From NCBI RefSeq assembly GCF_025244905.1, contig NZ_CP104285.1, positions 3,038,001 to 3,102,000 of the forward strand: 64,000 nt of DNA, in the 5' to 3' direction. Shown here in pieces: positions 9,042-17,999 of this stretch (positions are counted from its first letter, which is position 1; each line of letters opens with the position of its first letter). The DNA is from Enterobacter mori. Its GTDB lineage: Bacteria > Pseudomonadota > Gammaproteobacteria > Enterobacterales > Enterobacteriaceae. The position numbers and the translations under genes were made by a program. The notes beneath the pieces are model-generated. The model was not told where the DNA came from. It was given only the letters and a program-made list of their open reading frames with translations, and made no database searches.

Positions 9042-11534
9042 TTATCTCTGCGCCATTGTCGATTGCAGTGCACATTTCACATCCCCGACCCACGCGGCGC
9101 CCCGGGCTTTATCCAGATCCAAATCGGCTTCGCAGATATTGCCATTGGCCGAAACAAGGGTAATGACGGGAAACTTCTTATCGATATCGATCGCGAACTC
9201 ACCTTTCGCGTCGGTACGTGTTTTACCGATGTGGTTATGAATATCGGTATTCGTGGCCAGTTCACCATCCGGATAACGGACGCGACCAAACACGGTCACC
9301 ATGCTTTTCACCTCTGGCTTAACCACTCCCACGTTGCCGGGATACAGATTCAGCAATTGCTTACGCCCGGAGACAATATCGAAGCTGTCTTCTGAGTTGC
9401 GGTCGTTCATGATTTCCAGCTTGTATTGCGCATACGGTGGCAGCGCAATAAAGTTAGATTTCCCGCTCAATACGTAATTACGGTTGTTTACTTTTGCCGC
9501 CAGCTTGCCATCGCCAGCCATACCGGTTTTAACAATGATCCCGGAGCGCTGACGCTCTTTGCTCAGGCCGAAATCTCCGCCCGCCCAGGCAACAGACCCC
9601 TGTGAAGAGAAATTCATATTGGTTGAGTTATCCCCTGAACGGGTAACCGAGACGGTCCCGGCGTTATATTTGGTGTCGTAGCTCATGTTGCCGTTAACGG
9701 AGTAATTGTTTCCGTAATTCTGTTCGCCGCTCAGGCGCGTGGATGCCGAGATCCCAGCCGAGGTAATCGGTCCATCTTCAAACTGTTTGCGGGCACTGAT
9801 ATTGCCTTGCGTTGCGCCGTAACGATCGCGCGATGCCCCAAAACTCAGCCAGGATGCCAGTGGCAATGAGAGGTCGAGGCTGACATAACGTTCCTGGCGA
9901 CCGTCATCGTTGGTGTTGTTGTAGTAATAACGCTGTACCCCGGCGCGCAGACCAACGGTGGCATAACGTCCGGCGTACAGTGTGGTGCTGTAATCCAGGT
10001 TGCGGTATTTGTTGCCCGAGTAGCGGTTTTCCGTCTGGCTCACCGTCAGTGAGCCCCCGTGCGGAATAAAGCTACCGAGGTTAATCGTGCCGCCAATCGA
10101 GTAGTTGTCACGCTCCTGAACGGGCAAACGGTCGCCGATTTTACTGTCTTCACGTGACGCCCACATCGAACCAAACCCGCCTGGCGCATTCAGGTTCACG
10201 TTACTGACGTTACGCCAGCTACCGTCGTTCGCCATCAGCGTTTGCGTCGCCACGCTCACGTACTCATTCACGTTTAAAGTCAGATCGGTTTCGTTTACCG
10301 CGTTGGAGTCAAAGCCGTAAACCGTGGATTTGATGCTCAGACCCGAGAGGATAGCCAGGGTCAGAGAGCCCGCACCACCGGCAATCCAGGTCTGTTCACT
10401 GCCTAAATCGCGGTAGTGATTACGCTTGTAGCTCACGCGATCGTAATCAAGCGAACCGCCAAAGACCTGCCATGAGATCTCATCCAGCCCGGCCGCCTGC
10501 TGGCGCGCAAAGATTTTGTTCACGCGGCTGACGCGCGTATTCACAGTACGGCCATTAACGACAATATCCACCGTGACGTCATAAACCCCGTAAGGGAAAC
10601 GGCTGGTGTCAATTTCGTAGCTACCCATGTTGAAGTTCTGAACGCTCAATAAGCGTCCGTCACGAAAAACGTGTACCTCACCCGCTGCTGGCAGGAAAAC
10701 GGTAATCGGGGTCAGTGACAGGGAGGTATTTTCAACCACGGTACTGCCTTTGTTGCCATAGCTGGCACCGTAGATTTTTCCGCCATTCAAGGCATTAAGG
10801 CTGGCAATAGATTGCACGTTCCATGTATCAAGCATCCCCATTGCCAGGCGATAGCCTTCATAGTCTCGCTCGTACATCGCGCGATAGACCTTGCTGGAGC
10901 CATTGCTCTCGCCAATACCGTATACCGAACCGTTAATGTTGAAGTGGTGCTCACGCAGAGATGTCGTGTTATCCAGTGTTAAGTAGCTGCGCGAACTGCT
11001 GCCATTCTGATAGTCGTTGTAGTAGGTGCCAAAATTGTAATTCAGCACGTTAGACAGCCGATCGACGCTGGACGGGCCTAACAACGTGCTGCGCGCCACA
11101 ACCGCCTCGGTCAGTGCGTCCCTGCTGACAATCATCTCCAGGTGAAATGATGACACGTTCAGCTGTAAGCGGGCTTCAGGTGTCAGTGCAATCGATGTGT
11201 TGTCGACAAATTTAACATCACCTATTTTTTCTACCATCGCGCGCGTTTTATCCGACAGCACGGCATTATTGGGCAGATCGGAAACCATAATCGACTTCAC
11301 GGCAATATTACCGTCGACCAGGGAGATCACCGCATCAGCTATCTTTTGCTGGCTTTTTTCATCCGTTTCTTGATATCGAATAAACACCGGAACCGTCATT
11401 CCCTGCTCAAGCGAACGAGCAAAAGCACCGGGAATAACGTAATTACCGATCTTAACGGGCGCTGAATGAGCAAACCCTGGTGTTAACGCTAAAGAGAGAA
11501 ATACACTCCCCTCAACAAGATATTTAAATGACAT
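9042..11534 (-). CDS. ecpC: ECP-type outer-membrane usher EcpC
   Basis: 830-residue usher that threads pilus subunits through the outer membrane. Clear similarity to E. coli EcpC (841 residues) includes SYNFGTYYNDYQNG-like, REHHFNINGSLYGIG-like, FLPAAGEVHVFRDGRLLSVQNF and, near the C-terminus, YPGNVGVVKPEVK and NHIGKTRTDAKGEF. I chose the ATG at 11534, which has AAGGA 5 nt upstream and starts a signal peptide ending FAHSA. An ATG at 11588 overlaps the ecpB stop (TAATG) and would add 18 residues before the signal; translation could begin there by coupling. The ecpD start follows the stop by 4 nt. Confidence 0.9.
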   Translation of the reverse strand: MSFKYLVEGSVFLSLALTPGFAHSAPVKIGNYVIPGAFARSLEQGMTVPVFIRYQETDEKSQQKIADAVISLVDGNIAVKSIMVSDLPNNAVLSDKTRAMVEKIGDVKFVDNTSIALTPEARLQLNVSSFHLEMIVSRDALTEAVVARSTLLGPSSVDRLSNVLNYNFGTYYNDYQNGSSSRSYLTLDNTTSLREHHFNINGSVYGIGESNGSSKVYRAMYERDYEGYRLAMGMLDTWNVQSIASLNALNGGKIYGASYGNKGSTVVENTSLSLTPITVFLPAAGEVHVFRDGRLLSVQNFNMGSYEIDTSRFPYGVYDVTVDIVVNGRTVNTRVSRVNKIFARQQAAGLDEISWQVFGGSLDYDRVSYKRNHYRDLGSEQTWIAGGAGSLTLAILSGLSIKSTVYGFDSNAVNETDLTLNVNEYVSVATQTLMANDGSWRNVSNVNLNAPGGFGSMWASREDSKIGDRLPVQERDNYSIGGTINLGSFIPHGGSLTVSQTENRYSGNKYRNLDYSTTLYAGRYATVGLRAGVQRYYYNNTNDDGRQERYVSLDLSLPLASWLSFGASRDRYGATQGNISARKQFEDGPITSAGISASTRLSGEQNYGNNYSVNGNMSYDTKYNAGTVSVTRSGDNSTNMNFSSQGSVAWAGGDFGLSKERQRSGIIVKTGMAGDGKLAAKVNNRNYVLSGKSNFIALPPYAQYKLEIMNDRNSEDSFDIVSGRKQLLNLYPGNVGVVKPEVKSMVTVFGRVRYPDGELATNTDIHNHIGKTRTDAKGEFAIDIDKKFPVITLVSANGNICEADLDLDKARGAAWVGDVKCALQSTMAQR

Positions 11535-11587
11535 ACGCATCCTTACACTTCGGCATTTATTATGGGTACCGATAATGGCGTTGTTCA

Positions 11588-12265
11588 TTACTTCACTGTA
11601 ATAAATTGCTTGCCATGCCAAATACCAATACGGGTACGGCTGTTAGATACATCACTTTTCTGAAGTCTTATTTTTGTCCCTGGCATGACGTAGTAACGTT
11701 CGCGGCAACCTTTACCCTGATCCAGAGCGGGATCTTTGCACACGCCGTAGGCAATAACGCGGAAAGAGACATTGCCGGTGTTGGTGATAAGATCGCCCTG
11801 TCGGCTGTAATCAAAACGCTCCTTACGTGGAGCGACCACAAGGATAGTCCCAATTTCCGCCGAAGCCGTTGCGGTGGCGGCTTTACCGGCTTTGGTCGCA
11901 ACGCTTTCACTTACCGGTTCATCAATCCATTGCAGGCGATAATAGCGCTCCTTATCGTCCTCTGGCCCTTTATAGAAAAAGCGAAAAACATCTTTCGCAT
12001 CGCCAGGAAGAATCAGGTTTGCGGGTGTCGATAATAATTCACCTGGATTTGCCAAATTCATTTCCACACCACCCGGTAGCGGCGATGAAAGTTGTTTTAC
12101 CGTCACGCTGACATAGCGTGCTGAATCAGTTGTGTTAATAATTTCTTTCGATAATGAACTCTCGTCAGAAGTCATTATCGACGTGATATCACCCACATTA
12201 ATTGCCCAGCTGGAAAAAGATGTAGCGATCCCCACCAATATGGCAATTGGTAAATATTTATTCAT
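11588..12265 (-). CDS. ecpB: ECP-type pilus chaperone EcpB
   Basis: 225-residue periplasmic chaperone, similar in length to E. coli EcpB (222). It has a signal peptide (about residues 1-21, ending SSWA), an Ig-like first domain with the block VFRFFYKGPEDDKERYYRLQW-like, and a second domain with NTGNVSFRVIAYGVC. It presumably folds EcpA pilin by donor-strand complementation. AGGA lies about 8 nt before the ATG. The gene sits 51 bp after ecpA, with a strong hairpin between them, and its stop overlaps a possible ecpC start. Two chaperones per operon (EcpB and EcpE) is normal for ECP loci. Confidence 0.87.
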   Translation of the reverse strand: MNKYLPIAILVGIATSFSSWAINVGDITSIMTSDESSLSKEIINTTDSARYVSVTVKQLSSPLPGGVEMNLANPGELLSTPANLILPGDAKDVFRFFYKGPEDDKERYYRLQWIDEPVSESVATKAGKAATATASAEIGTILVVAPRKERFDYSRQGDLITNTGNVSFRVIAYGVCKDPALDQGKGCRERYYVMPGTKIRLQKSDVSNSRTRIGIWHGKQFITVK

Positions 12266-12280
12266 CTGTCAATTCCTGAT

Positions 12281-12309
12281 AAATTCGGGAGAATAAATCT
12301 CCCGAATTT
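12281..12309 (-). promoter_or_regulatory. Perfect intercistronic stem-loop between ecpA and ecpB
   Basis: A perfect 12-bp inverted repeat (aaattcgggaga / tctcccgaattt) with a 5-nt loop lies 7 bp after the ecpA stop. On the minus strand it is followed by UUUAUCAGG rather than a full U-run, so it may act as a partial terminator or 3' stabiliser. That would give far more pilin mRNA than usher or chaperone mRNA, as in many fimbrial operons. Function is inferred. Confidence 0.65.
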
Positions 12310-12316
12310 TTATTCA

Positions 12317-12901
12317 TTACGCTGGGGTAGTCCAGGTCGCGTTGAACTGAACTTTAACATCGCCAGTCCAGTAGCCATCAGGCAGCGTTGAATAGTCAGT
12401 TACAGCCGTAGAACCATCAGACGTTGCAGATGCAATAGAGAACTTGAAGCTAGACTGATCGCTCACACGGTCTGCGCCGTTATAGGCGCCATCAGCCATC
12501 AGGCTTTCCAGACCAGAGGTTGAAGAGGAGTTCACCAGTACAGTCTCAGCAGAGCTGGAAAGTGCAGCACCATTCCATGCAACACCGACATCCAGCGTAG
12601 ATGCATCGCCGCTTGCATTGGTCAGAGTATTGCTGATGACCTGTGCAGTCAGCTCAAAGTCTGTTGCACTTTCCTGTCCCTGAATCGTAATGTCAAAAGC
12701 ACCGTCCTGAGTATTAAACCCGTTCAGGCCTTCCGCATACTGGAAAGTCAGAGAGTTCAGTGGAGTAACAACCAACATGCTGGTTGTATCTTTTGTTGCA
12801 GTTGCATCCCAAGATGCCGTTGCAGATGCAGTTACATCAGCCATCGCATTTGCTGCTGCGAATACAGAAGCCAGAGAGGCCACCAGTAATAACTTTTTCA
12901 T
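12317..12901 (-). CDS. ecpA: ECP-type major pilin EcpA
   Basis: 194-residue major subunit of the common pilus, about the length of E. coli EcpA (195). A signal peptide (to about AMA-21) is followed by the family blocks TKDTTSMLVVTPLNSLTFQY, EGLNGFNTQDGAFDI and, at the C-terminus, TAVTDYSTLPDGYWTGDVKVQF. There are no cysteines in the mature part, as usual for ECP pilin. AGGAGA lies 7 nt before the ATG. It is the first gene of the operon and is followed by a strong stem-loop. This is the most convincing match of the locus to ECP. Confidence 0.93.
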   Translation of the reverse strand: MKKLLLVASLASVFAAANAMADVTASATASWDATATKDTTSMLVVTPLNSLTFQYAEGLNGFNTQDGAFDITIQGQESATDFELTAQVISNTLTNASGDASTLDVGVAWNGAALSSSAETVLVNSSSTSGLESLMADGAYNGADRVSDQSSFKFSIASATSDGSTAVTDYSTLPDGYWTGDVKVQFNATWTTPA

Positions 12902-13431
12902 TTTCTTCTCCTAAGAAAGACGCGCAACCAGGTACTGTTCATATAAGAAACCAGGGTGCTCCATTTAATTGCGAGCGAGATTTGCTGCGCCAAAAAAGTA
13001 TTATTCGAAACATGTTTAACGACAACATGACGTAATACGAAAAACCTCATATTCTTTAAGAAATTTCCTACAAGAAACATGTACAAAAACATTTTTGTAA
13101 ATATATAAATCCATAAAAAGACATATAAGCAGATGTTATAACTGAGAATTTGTATTTGTAAGGTCATTAACCCTGTTTTTGCTTTTTGATACAAATCAAA
13201 ATTAAAAATAGACTTACAAAACCAAAAACACATTTTAAATCAATAAACTATAGAGGCTACGCAAAAACAAAAAACTTGTTAAAAATTTGCTGTGAAAATG
13301 CACCTTTTTAGTAAAGGTGGAAATAATCCTACGCAAAACAAATAAAAAAAGGAAAAATCCTACAATGGAGTTGAATAACAATCCCGTTTCAACCTTTTAT
13401 TTTTTACAAACAACAGCAAATATAAGAATAT

Positions 13432-13464
13432 TCCTCGAATAATGAAATACTCCTGGAATAATGA
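13432..13464. repeat. Tandem near-repeat tcctNgaataatga upstream of ecpA
   Basis: Two copies of a 14-bp sequence differing at one base lie at 13432-13445 and 13451-13464, a start-to-start distance of 19 bp (nearly two helical turns). The first is preceded by t, giving TTCCT, the core reported for EcpR binding upstream of the E. coli ecp promoter. They could bind a dimeric regulator such as the HTH-EAL protein. No direct evidence. Confidence 0.4.
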
Positions 13465-13594
13465 TTAAATTCTTACTTTATGTATGGATTTATTAATGTG
13501 ACGTAGTGAGCATGTTCGGCTTTTCCAGACAGGGTAGCCAAATCGCCCCCAGGCCCCCTTTGCCCTAATCAGACAATTCCCGACAGTCTTCCAT

Positions 13595-13612
13595 ATTTCC
13601 TCCATTTTTCCG
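13595..13612 (+). promoter_or_regulatory. Possible BaeR box upstream of mdtA
   Basis: About 65 bp before the mdtA start the sequence tttcCTCCATttttc resembles the left half of the E. coli BaeR consensus TTTTTCTCCATDATTGGC; the right half matches poorly. In E. coli BaeR activates mdtABCD-baeSR from such a site. Weak evidence on its own. Confidence 0.3.
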
Positions 13613-13674
13613 CTGCTTTAGCTGACTAAACTAGTATCATTCCCCGAAGTGTTTCAGGATGAGAACGTATAACG

Positions 13675-14877
13675 ATGAAAGGCAGTAACAAATCCCGCTG
13701 GGCAATCGCCGCTGGCATCATTGTGGTGGTCCTTGCCGCCGCCTGGTACTGGCACAGCCAATCCGCTAACGCCCCGGCACCTGCAGGGGCCAACAGCCCG
13801 ACACAGCGACCCGCAGAGGGTGGCCGACGCGGCATGCGCGGCGGGGCACTGGCACCGGTTCAGGCTGCTACGGCGATCAATAAAGCCGTTCCGCGTTATC
13901 TAACGGGTCTGGGGACCATTACCGCCGCCAACACCGTGACGGTGCGCAGCCGCGTCGACGGTCAGCTTCAGGCCATTCACTTCCAGGAAGGGCAGCAGGT
14001 CAAAACCGGTGACTTGCTCGCGGAAATCGATCCGAGCCAGTTCAAGGTTGCCCTCGCCCAGGCGCAGGGCCAGCTCGCGAAAGACAAAGCCACCCTCGCC
14101 AACGCTCGCCGCGATCTGGCGCGCTACCAGCAGTTGGTGAAAACCAACCTCGTGTCACGTCAGGAGCTGGACACCCAGCAGTCGCTGGTCAGCGAAACGC
14201 AGGGCACCATCAAAGCCGACGAAGCCGCCGTCGCCAGCGCACAGCTGCAGCTGGACTGGAGCCGCATTACCGCGCCGATTGACGGACGCGTGGGCCTTAA
14301 ACAGGTCGATATCGGCAACCAAATCTCCAGCGGGGACACCACGGGCATCGTAGTCATCACCCAGACTCACCCTATCGATTTAGTCTTTACCCTGCCGGAA
14401 AGTGAAATTGCGACCGTGGTGCAGGCGCAGAAAGCCGGAAAGGGGCTGGTGGTGGAAGCCTGGGACCGCACCAACAAGCTGAAGCTGAGCGAAGGTTCGC
14501 TGCTCAGTCTGGATAACCAGATCGACACCACCACCGGCACCATCAAGCTTAAGGCGCGCTTTAACAACCAGGACGATGCCCTCTTCCCGAACCAGTTCGT
14601 CAATGCGCGAATGCTGGTCGCGACCGAAGAGAACGCGGTGGTGATCCCAACGGCTGCGCTGCAGATGGGTAATGAAGGAAACTTCGTCTGGGTGCTGAAC
14701 AGCGACAATAAAGTCAGTAAACATCTGGTGAAAACCGGGATTCAGGACAGCCAGACGGTAGTGATCGCCGCCGGCCTTTCCGCAGGCGACCGCGTGGTGA
14801 CAGACGGCATTGACCGCCTGACGGAAGGCGCGAAAGTGGAAGTGGTTGAACCGGTGAAACAGGGAGCGAAAGCCTGA
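13675..14877 (+). CDS. mdtA: Multidrug efflux membrane-fusion protein MdtA
   Basis: 400-residue periplasmic adaptor of the MdtABC-TolC RND efflux system, which exports novobiocin, bile salts and similar compounds in E. coli. A membrane anchor/signal lies at ~8-26 ([18 protein letters not shown]). Then come the lipoyl half-motifs ([30 protein letters not shown]), a coiled-coil hairpin at ~120-190 rich in Ala/Gln/Lys, and the second lipoyl half ([17 protein letters not shown]). It is first in the operon mdtABCD-baeSR, and its stop overlaps the mdtB start by one base (TGATG). E. coli MdtA is 415 residues; the Pro/Ala-rich linker after the anchor is shorter here. Confidence 0.95.
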   Translation: MKGSNKSRWAIAAGIIVVVLAAAWYWHSQSANAPAPAGANSPTQRPAEGGRRGMRGGALAPVQAATAINKAVPRYLTGLGTITAANTVTVRSRVDGQLQAIHFQEGQQVKTGDLLAEIDPSQFKVALAQAQGQLAKDKATLANARRDLARYQQLVKTNLVSRQELDTQQSLVSETQGTIKADEAAVASAQLQLDWSRITAPIDGRVGLKQVDIGNQISSGDTTGIVVITQTHPIDLVFTLPESEIATVVQAQKAGKGLVVEAWDRTNKLKLSEGSLLSLDNQIDTTTGTIKLKARFNNQDDALFPNQFVNARMLVATEENAVVIPTAALQMGNEGNFVWVLNSDNKVSKHLVKTGIQDSQTVVIAAGLSAGDRVVTDGIDRLTEGAKVEVVEPVKQGAKA

Positions 14878-17800
14878 TGCAGGTGATGCCACCAGGCTCT
14901 ACAGGTGGGCCATCACGCCTGTTTATTATGCGACCTGTCGCCACCACGCTATTGATGGTGGCGATCCTGCTCGCCGGGATTATCGGCTACCGCTTCCTGC
15001 CCGTCTCCGCGCTGCCGGAAGTGGATTACCCGACCATTCAGGTTGTGACGCTCTATCCCGGCGCCAGCCCGGATGTCGTGACGTCCGCCATTACCGCGCC
15101 GCTGGAGCGCCAGTTTGGGCAGATGTCTGGCCTGAAGCAGATGTCCTCGCAAAGCTCCGGTGGGGCATCCGTCGTGACGCTGCAGTTCCAGCTAACGCTC
15201 TCGCTGGACGTCGCCGAGCAGGAGGTGCAGGCCGCGATTAACGCCGCGACCAACCTGCTGCCGTCGGACCTGCCTAACCCGCCGGTCTACAGCAAGGTGA
15301 ACCCGGCGGATCCGCCGATCATGACGCTCGCCGTGACCTCCTCCGCCATGCCGATGACGCAGGTGGAAGACATGGTCGAAACCCGCGTGGCGCAGAAAAT
15401 TTCGCAGGTCTCGGGCGTGGGTCTCGTTACGCTGGCAGGCGGCCAGCGCCCGGCCGTTCGCGTGAAGTTGAACGCGCAGGCGATTGCCGCGCTGGGCCTG
15501 ACCAGCGAAACTATCCGCACCGCCATCAGCAATGCCAACGTCAACTCGGCGAAAGGCTCGCTGGACGGCCCTACCCGCGCCGTGACGCTTTCCGCCAACG
15601 ACCAGATGCAGTCTGCCGATGAATACCGTCAGCTCATTGTGGCCTACCAGAACGGTGCACCGATCCGTCTGGGCGACGTGGCGACCGTGGAGCAAGGGGC
15701 GGAAAACAGCTGGCTGGGGGCGTGGGCCAACAGGCAGCAGGCGATCGTGATGAACGTGCAGCGCCAGCCGGGCGCGAACATCATCGACACCGCCGACAGC
15801 ATTCGCACCATGCTTCCGCAGCTCATTGAAAGCCTGCCGAAATCGGTCAGCGTGAAGGTGCTCTCTGACCGCACCACCAACATTCGCGCCTCGGTCACCG
15901 ATACCCAGTTCGAACTGATGCTGGCAATTGCGCTGGTGGTGATGATCATTTACCTGTTCCTGCGCAACGTCCCGGCCACCATTATCCCCGCCGTCGCCGT
16001 GCCGCTCTCGCTGGTCGGCACCTTTGCGGTAATGGTGTTCCTCGATTTCTCGATCAATAACCTCACGCTGATGGCGCTGACTATCGCCACCGGGTTCGTG
16101 GTGGATGACGCCATCGTCGTTATCGAGAACATTTCGCGCTATATCGAAAAAGGCGAGAAGCCCTTAGCCGCCGCGCTGAAGGGCGCAGGTGAGATCGGCT
16201 TCACCATTATCTCGTTGACCTTCTCGCTGATTGCGGTGCTGATCCCGCTGCTGTTTATGGGTGATATCGTCGGGCGGCTGTTCCGCGAGTTTGCCGTGAC
16301 GCTGGCGGTGGCGATCCTCATCTCCGCTGTGGTCTCGCTGACCCTGACGCCAATGATGTGCGCCCGCATGCTGAGCCACGAATCACTGCGCAAGCAAAAC
16401 CGCTTCTCGCGCGCGTCCGAGCGCATGTTCGAGCGCATTATTGCCGCCTATGGCCGCGTGCTGGCGAAAGTCCTGAACCATCCGTGGGCGACGCTCGGCG
16501 TGGCGCTGGGCACGCTGGCGCTCAGCGTGATGCTGTGGGTTTTCATTCCGAAAGGTTTCTTCCCGATCCAGGATAACGGCATTATTCAGGGCACGCTTCA
16601 GGCGCCACAGTCGGTTTCCTTCGCGAACATGGCGCAGCGCCAGCAGCAGGTCTCTGAAATTATTATGAAAGACCCGGCGGTGGAGAGCCTGACCTCCTAC
16701 GTCGGCGTGGACGGCACCAACCCGTCTCTCAACAGCGCGCGCCTGCAGATCAACCTCAAGCCGCTGGATGACCGCGACGACCGCGTTAACGCCGTCATTG
16801 AGCGTCTGCAAAACGCCGTGGCGCGCGTACCGGGCATTGAGCTCTACCTGCAGCCGATTCAGGATTTGACCATCGATACCCAGGTGAGCCGTACGCAGTA
16901 CCAGTTTACGCTGCAGGCCACGACGCTTGATACACTCAGTACCTGGGTACCGCAGTTGGTCGATAAACTGAAAGCGCTACCGCAGCTCTCGGACGTCAGC
17001 AGCGACTGGCAGGACAAAGGGCTGGCGGCCTACGTGAACGTCAACCGCGACACCGCCAGCCGTCTGGGCATTACCATGGCGGACGTGGACAACGCCCTGT
17101 ATAACGCATTTGGTCAGCGCCTGATTTCCACCATCTATACCCAGGCGAACCAGTATCGCGTGGTGCTGGAGCACAACACGGATAACACGCCGGGCCTCGC
17201 CGCGCTGGACTCGGTGCGCCTGACCAGCAAAGACGGCGGTATCGTGCCGCTAAGCGCCATTGCCAGCGTGGAGGAGCGCTATACCCCGCTGTCGATCAAT
17301 CACCTGGATCAGTTCCCGTCCACCACCATTTCGTTTAACGTGCCGGACGGATACTCGCTGGGCGAAGCGGTAGAGTCCATTCTTAGCGCCGAAAAAGAAC
17401 TCAGCTTCCCGTCTGATATTCAGACCCAGTTCCAGGGGAGCACGCTGGCGTTCCAGGCCGCACTGGGCAACACCGTCTGGCTGATCGTGGCCGCGGTGGT
17501 TGCGATGTACATCGTCCTCGGCGTGCTGTATGAGAGCTTTATCCACCCGATTACTATCCTCTCCACCCTGCCGACAGCAGGCGTGGGAGCGCTGCTGGCG
17601 CTGATGCTGGCGGGCAGCGAGCTGGACGTTATTGCCATCATCGGCATTATCCTGCTGATCGGTATCGTGAAGAAAAACGCCATCATGATGATCGACTTCG
17701 CCCTTGCCGCCGAGCGCGAGCAAGGCATGTCGCCACGTGATGCCATCTTCCAGGCGTGCCTGCTGCGTTTTCGTCCGATCCTGATGACCACCCTCGCCGC

Positions 17801-17999
17801 CCTGCTGGGCGCGCTGCCGCTGATGCTCAGCACCGGCGTCGGCGCGGAGCTGCGCCGTCCGCTGGGGATCGGTATGGTCGGCGGTCTGCTGGTGAGCCAG
17901 GTGCTGACGCTGTTCACCACGCCGGTGATCTACCTGCTGTTTGACCGTCTTGCGTTGTGGACCAAAAGCCGCTTCCCGAAACGTGAAGAGGAGGCGTAA
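14877..17999 (+). CDS. mdtB: RND multidrug efflux transporter MdtB
   Basis: 1,040-residue inner-membrane RND transporter, nearly identical in layout to E. coli MdtB ([26 protein letters not shown]). It has twelve membrane segments and two large periplasmic loops. The TM4 segment [23 protein letters not shown] carries the proton-relay aspartates. MdtB and MdtC form a heterotrimer (2 B:1 C) with MdtA and TolC. The start overlaps the mdtA stop, and mdtC follows at once. Confidence 0.96.
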   Translation: MQVMPPGSTGGPSRLFIMRPVATTLLMVAILLAGIIGYRFLPVSALPEVDYPTIQVVTLYPGASPDVVTSAITAPLERQFGQMSGLKQMSSQSSGGASVVTLQFQLTLSLDVAEQEVQAAINAATNLLPSDLPNPPVYSKVNPADPPIMTLAVTSSAMPMTQVEDMVETRVAQKISQVSGVGLVTLAGGQRPAVRVKLNAQAIAALGLTSETIRTAISNANVNSAKGSLDGPTRAVTLSANDQMQSADEYRQLIVAYQNGAPIRLGDVATVEQGAENSWLGAWANRQQAIVMNVQRQPGANIIDTADSIRTMLPQLIESLPKSVSVKVLSDRTTNIRASVTDTQFELMLAIALVVMIIYLFLRNVPATIIPAVAVPLSLVGTFAVMVFLDFSINNLTLMALTIATGFVVDDAIVVIENISRYIEKGEKPLAAALKGAGEIGFTIISLTFSLIAVLIPLLFMGDIVGRLFREFAVTLAVAILISAVVSLTLTPMMCARMLSHESLRKQNRFSRASERMFERIIAAYGRVLAKVLNHPWATLGVALGTLALSVMLWVFIPKGFFPIQDNGIIQGTLQAPQSVSFANMAQRQQQVSEIIMKDPAVESLTSYVGVDGTNPSLNSARLQINLKPLDDRDDRVNAVIERLQNAVARVPGIELYLQPIQDLTIDTQVSRTQYQFTLQATTLDTLSTWVPQLVDKLKALPQLSDVSSDWQDKGLAAYVNVNRDTASRLGITMADVDNALYNAFGQRLISTIYTQANQYRVVLEHNTDNTPGLAALDSVRLTSKDGGIVPLSAIASVEERYTPLSINHLDQFPSTTISFNVPDGYSLGEAVESILSAEKELSFPSDIQTQFQGSTLAFQAALGNTVWLIVAAVVAMYIVLGVLYESFIHPITILSTLPTAGVGALLALMLAGSELDVIAIIGIILLIGIVKKNAIMMIDFALAAEREQGMSPRDAIFQACLLRFRPILMTTLAALLGALPLMLSTGVGAELRRPLGIGMVGGLLVSQVLTLFTTPVIYLLFDRLALWTKSRFPKREEEA

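Larger units (their letters stand above)
12902..13674. promoter_or_regulatory. Long AT-rich control region between ecpA and mdtA
   Basis: 773 bp between divergent operons, with no credible gene. An ecpR-type LuxR regulator gene, which precedes ecpA in E. coli, is absent. The stretch is very AT-rich up to about 13,500, as expected for an H-NS-silenced fimbrial promoter. It contains a near-repeat ctacgcaaaa(a)caa at 13257-13270 and 13329-13341, a small hairpin (caccttt/aaaggtg, 13301-13319) and a 14-bp near-repeat at 13432-13464. The mdtA-proximal ~150 bp return to backbone composition. A minus-strand frame at 12898-13233 is Phe/Leu/Tyr-rich and judged spurious. Confidence 0.6.

Noticed and set aside
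12898..13233. 111-codon minus-strand frame upstream of ecpA as a possible ecpR
   Set aside because: No HTH pattern; Phe/Tyr/Leu/Ile-rich composition expected from AT-rich noncoding DNA; overlaps the ecpA ribosome site.
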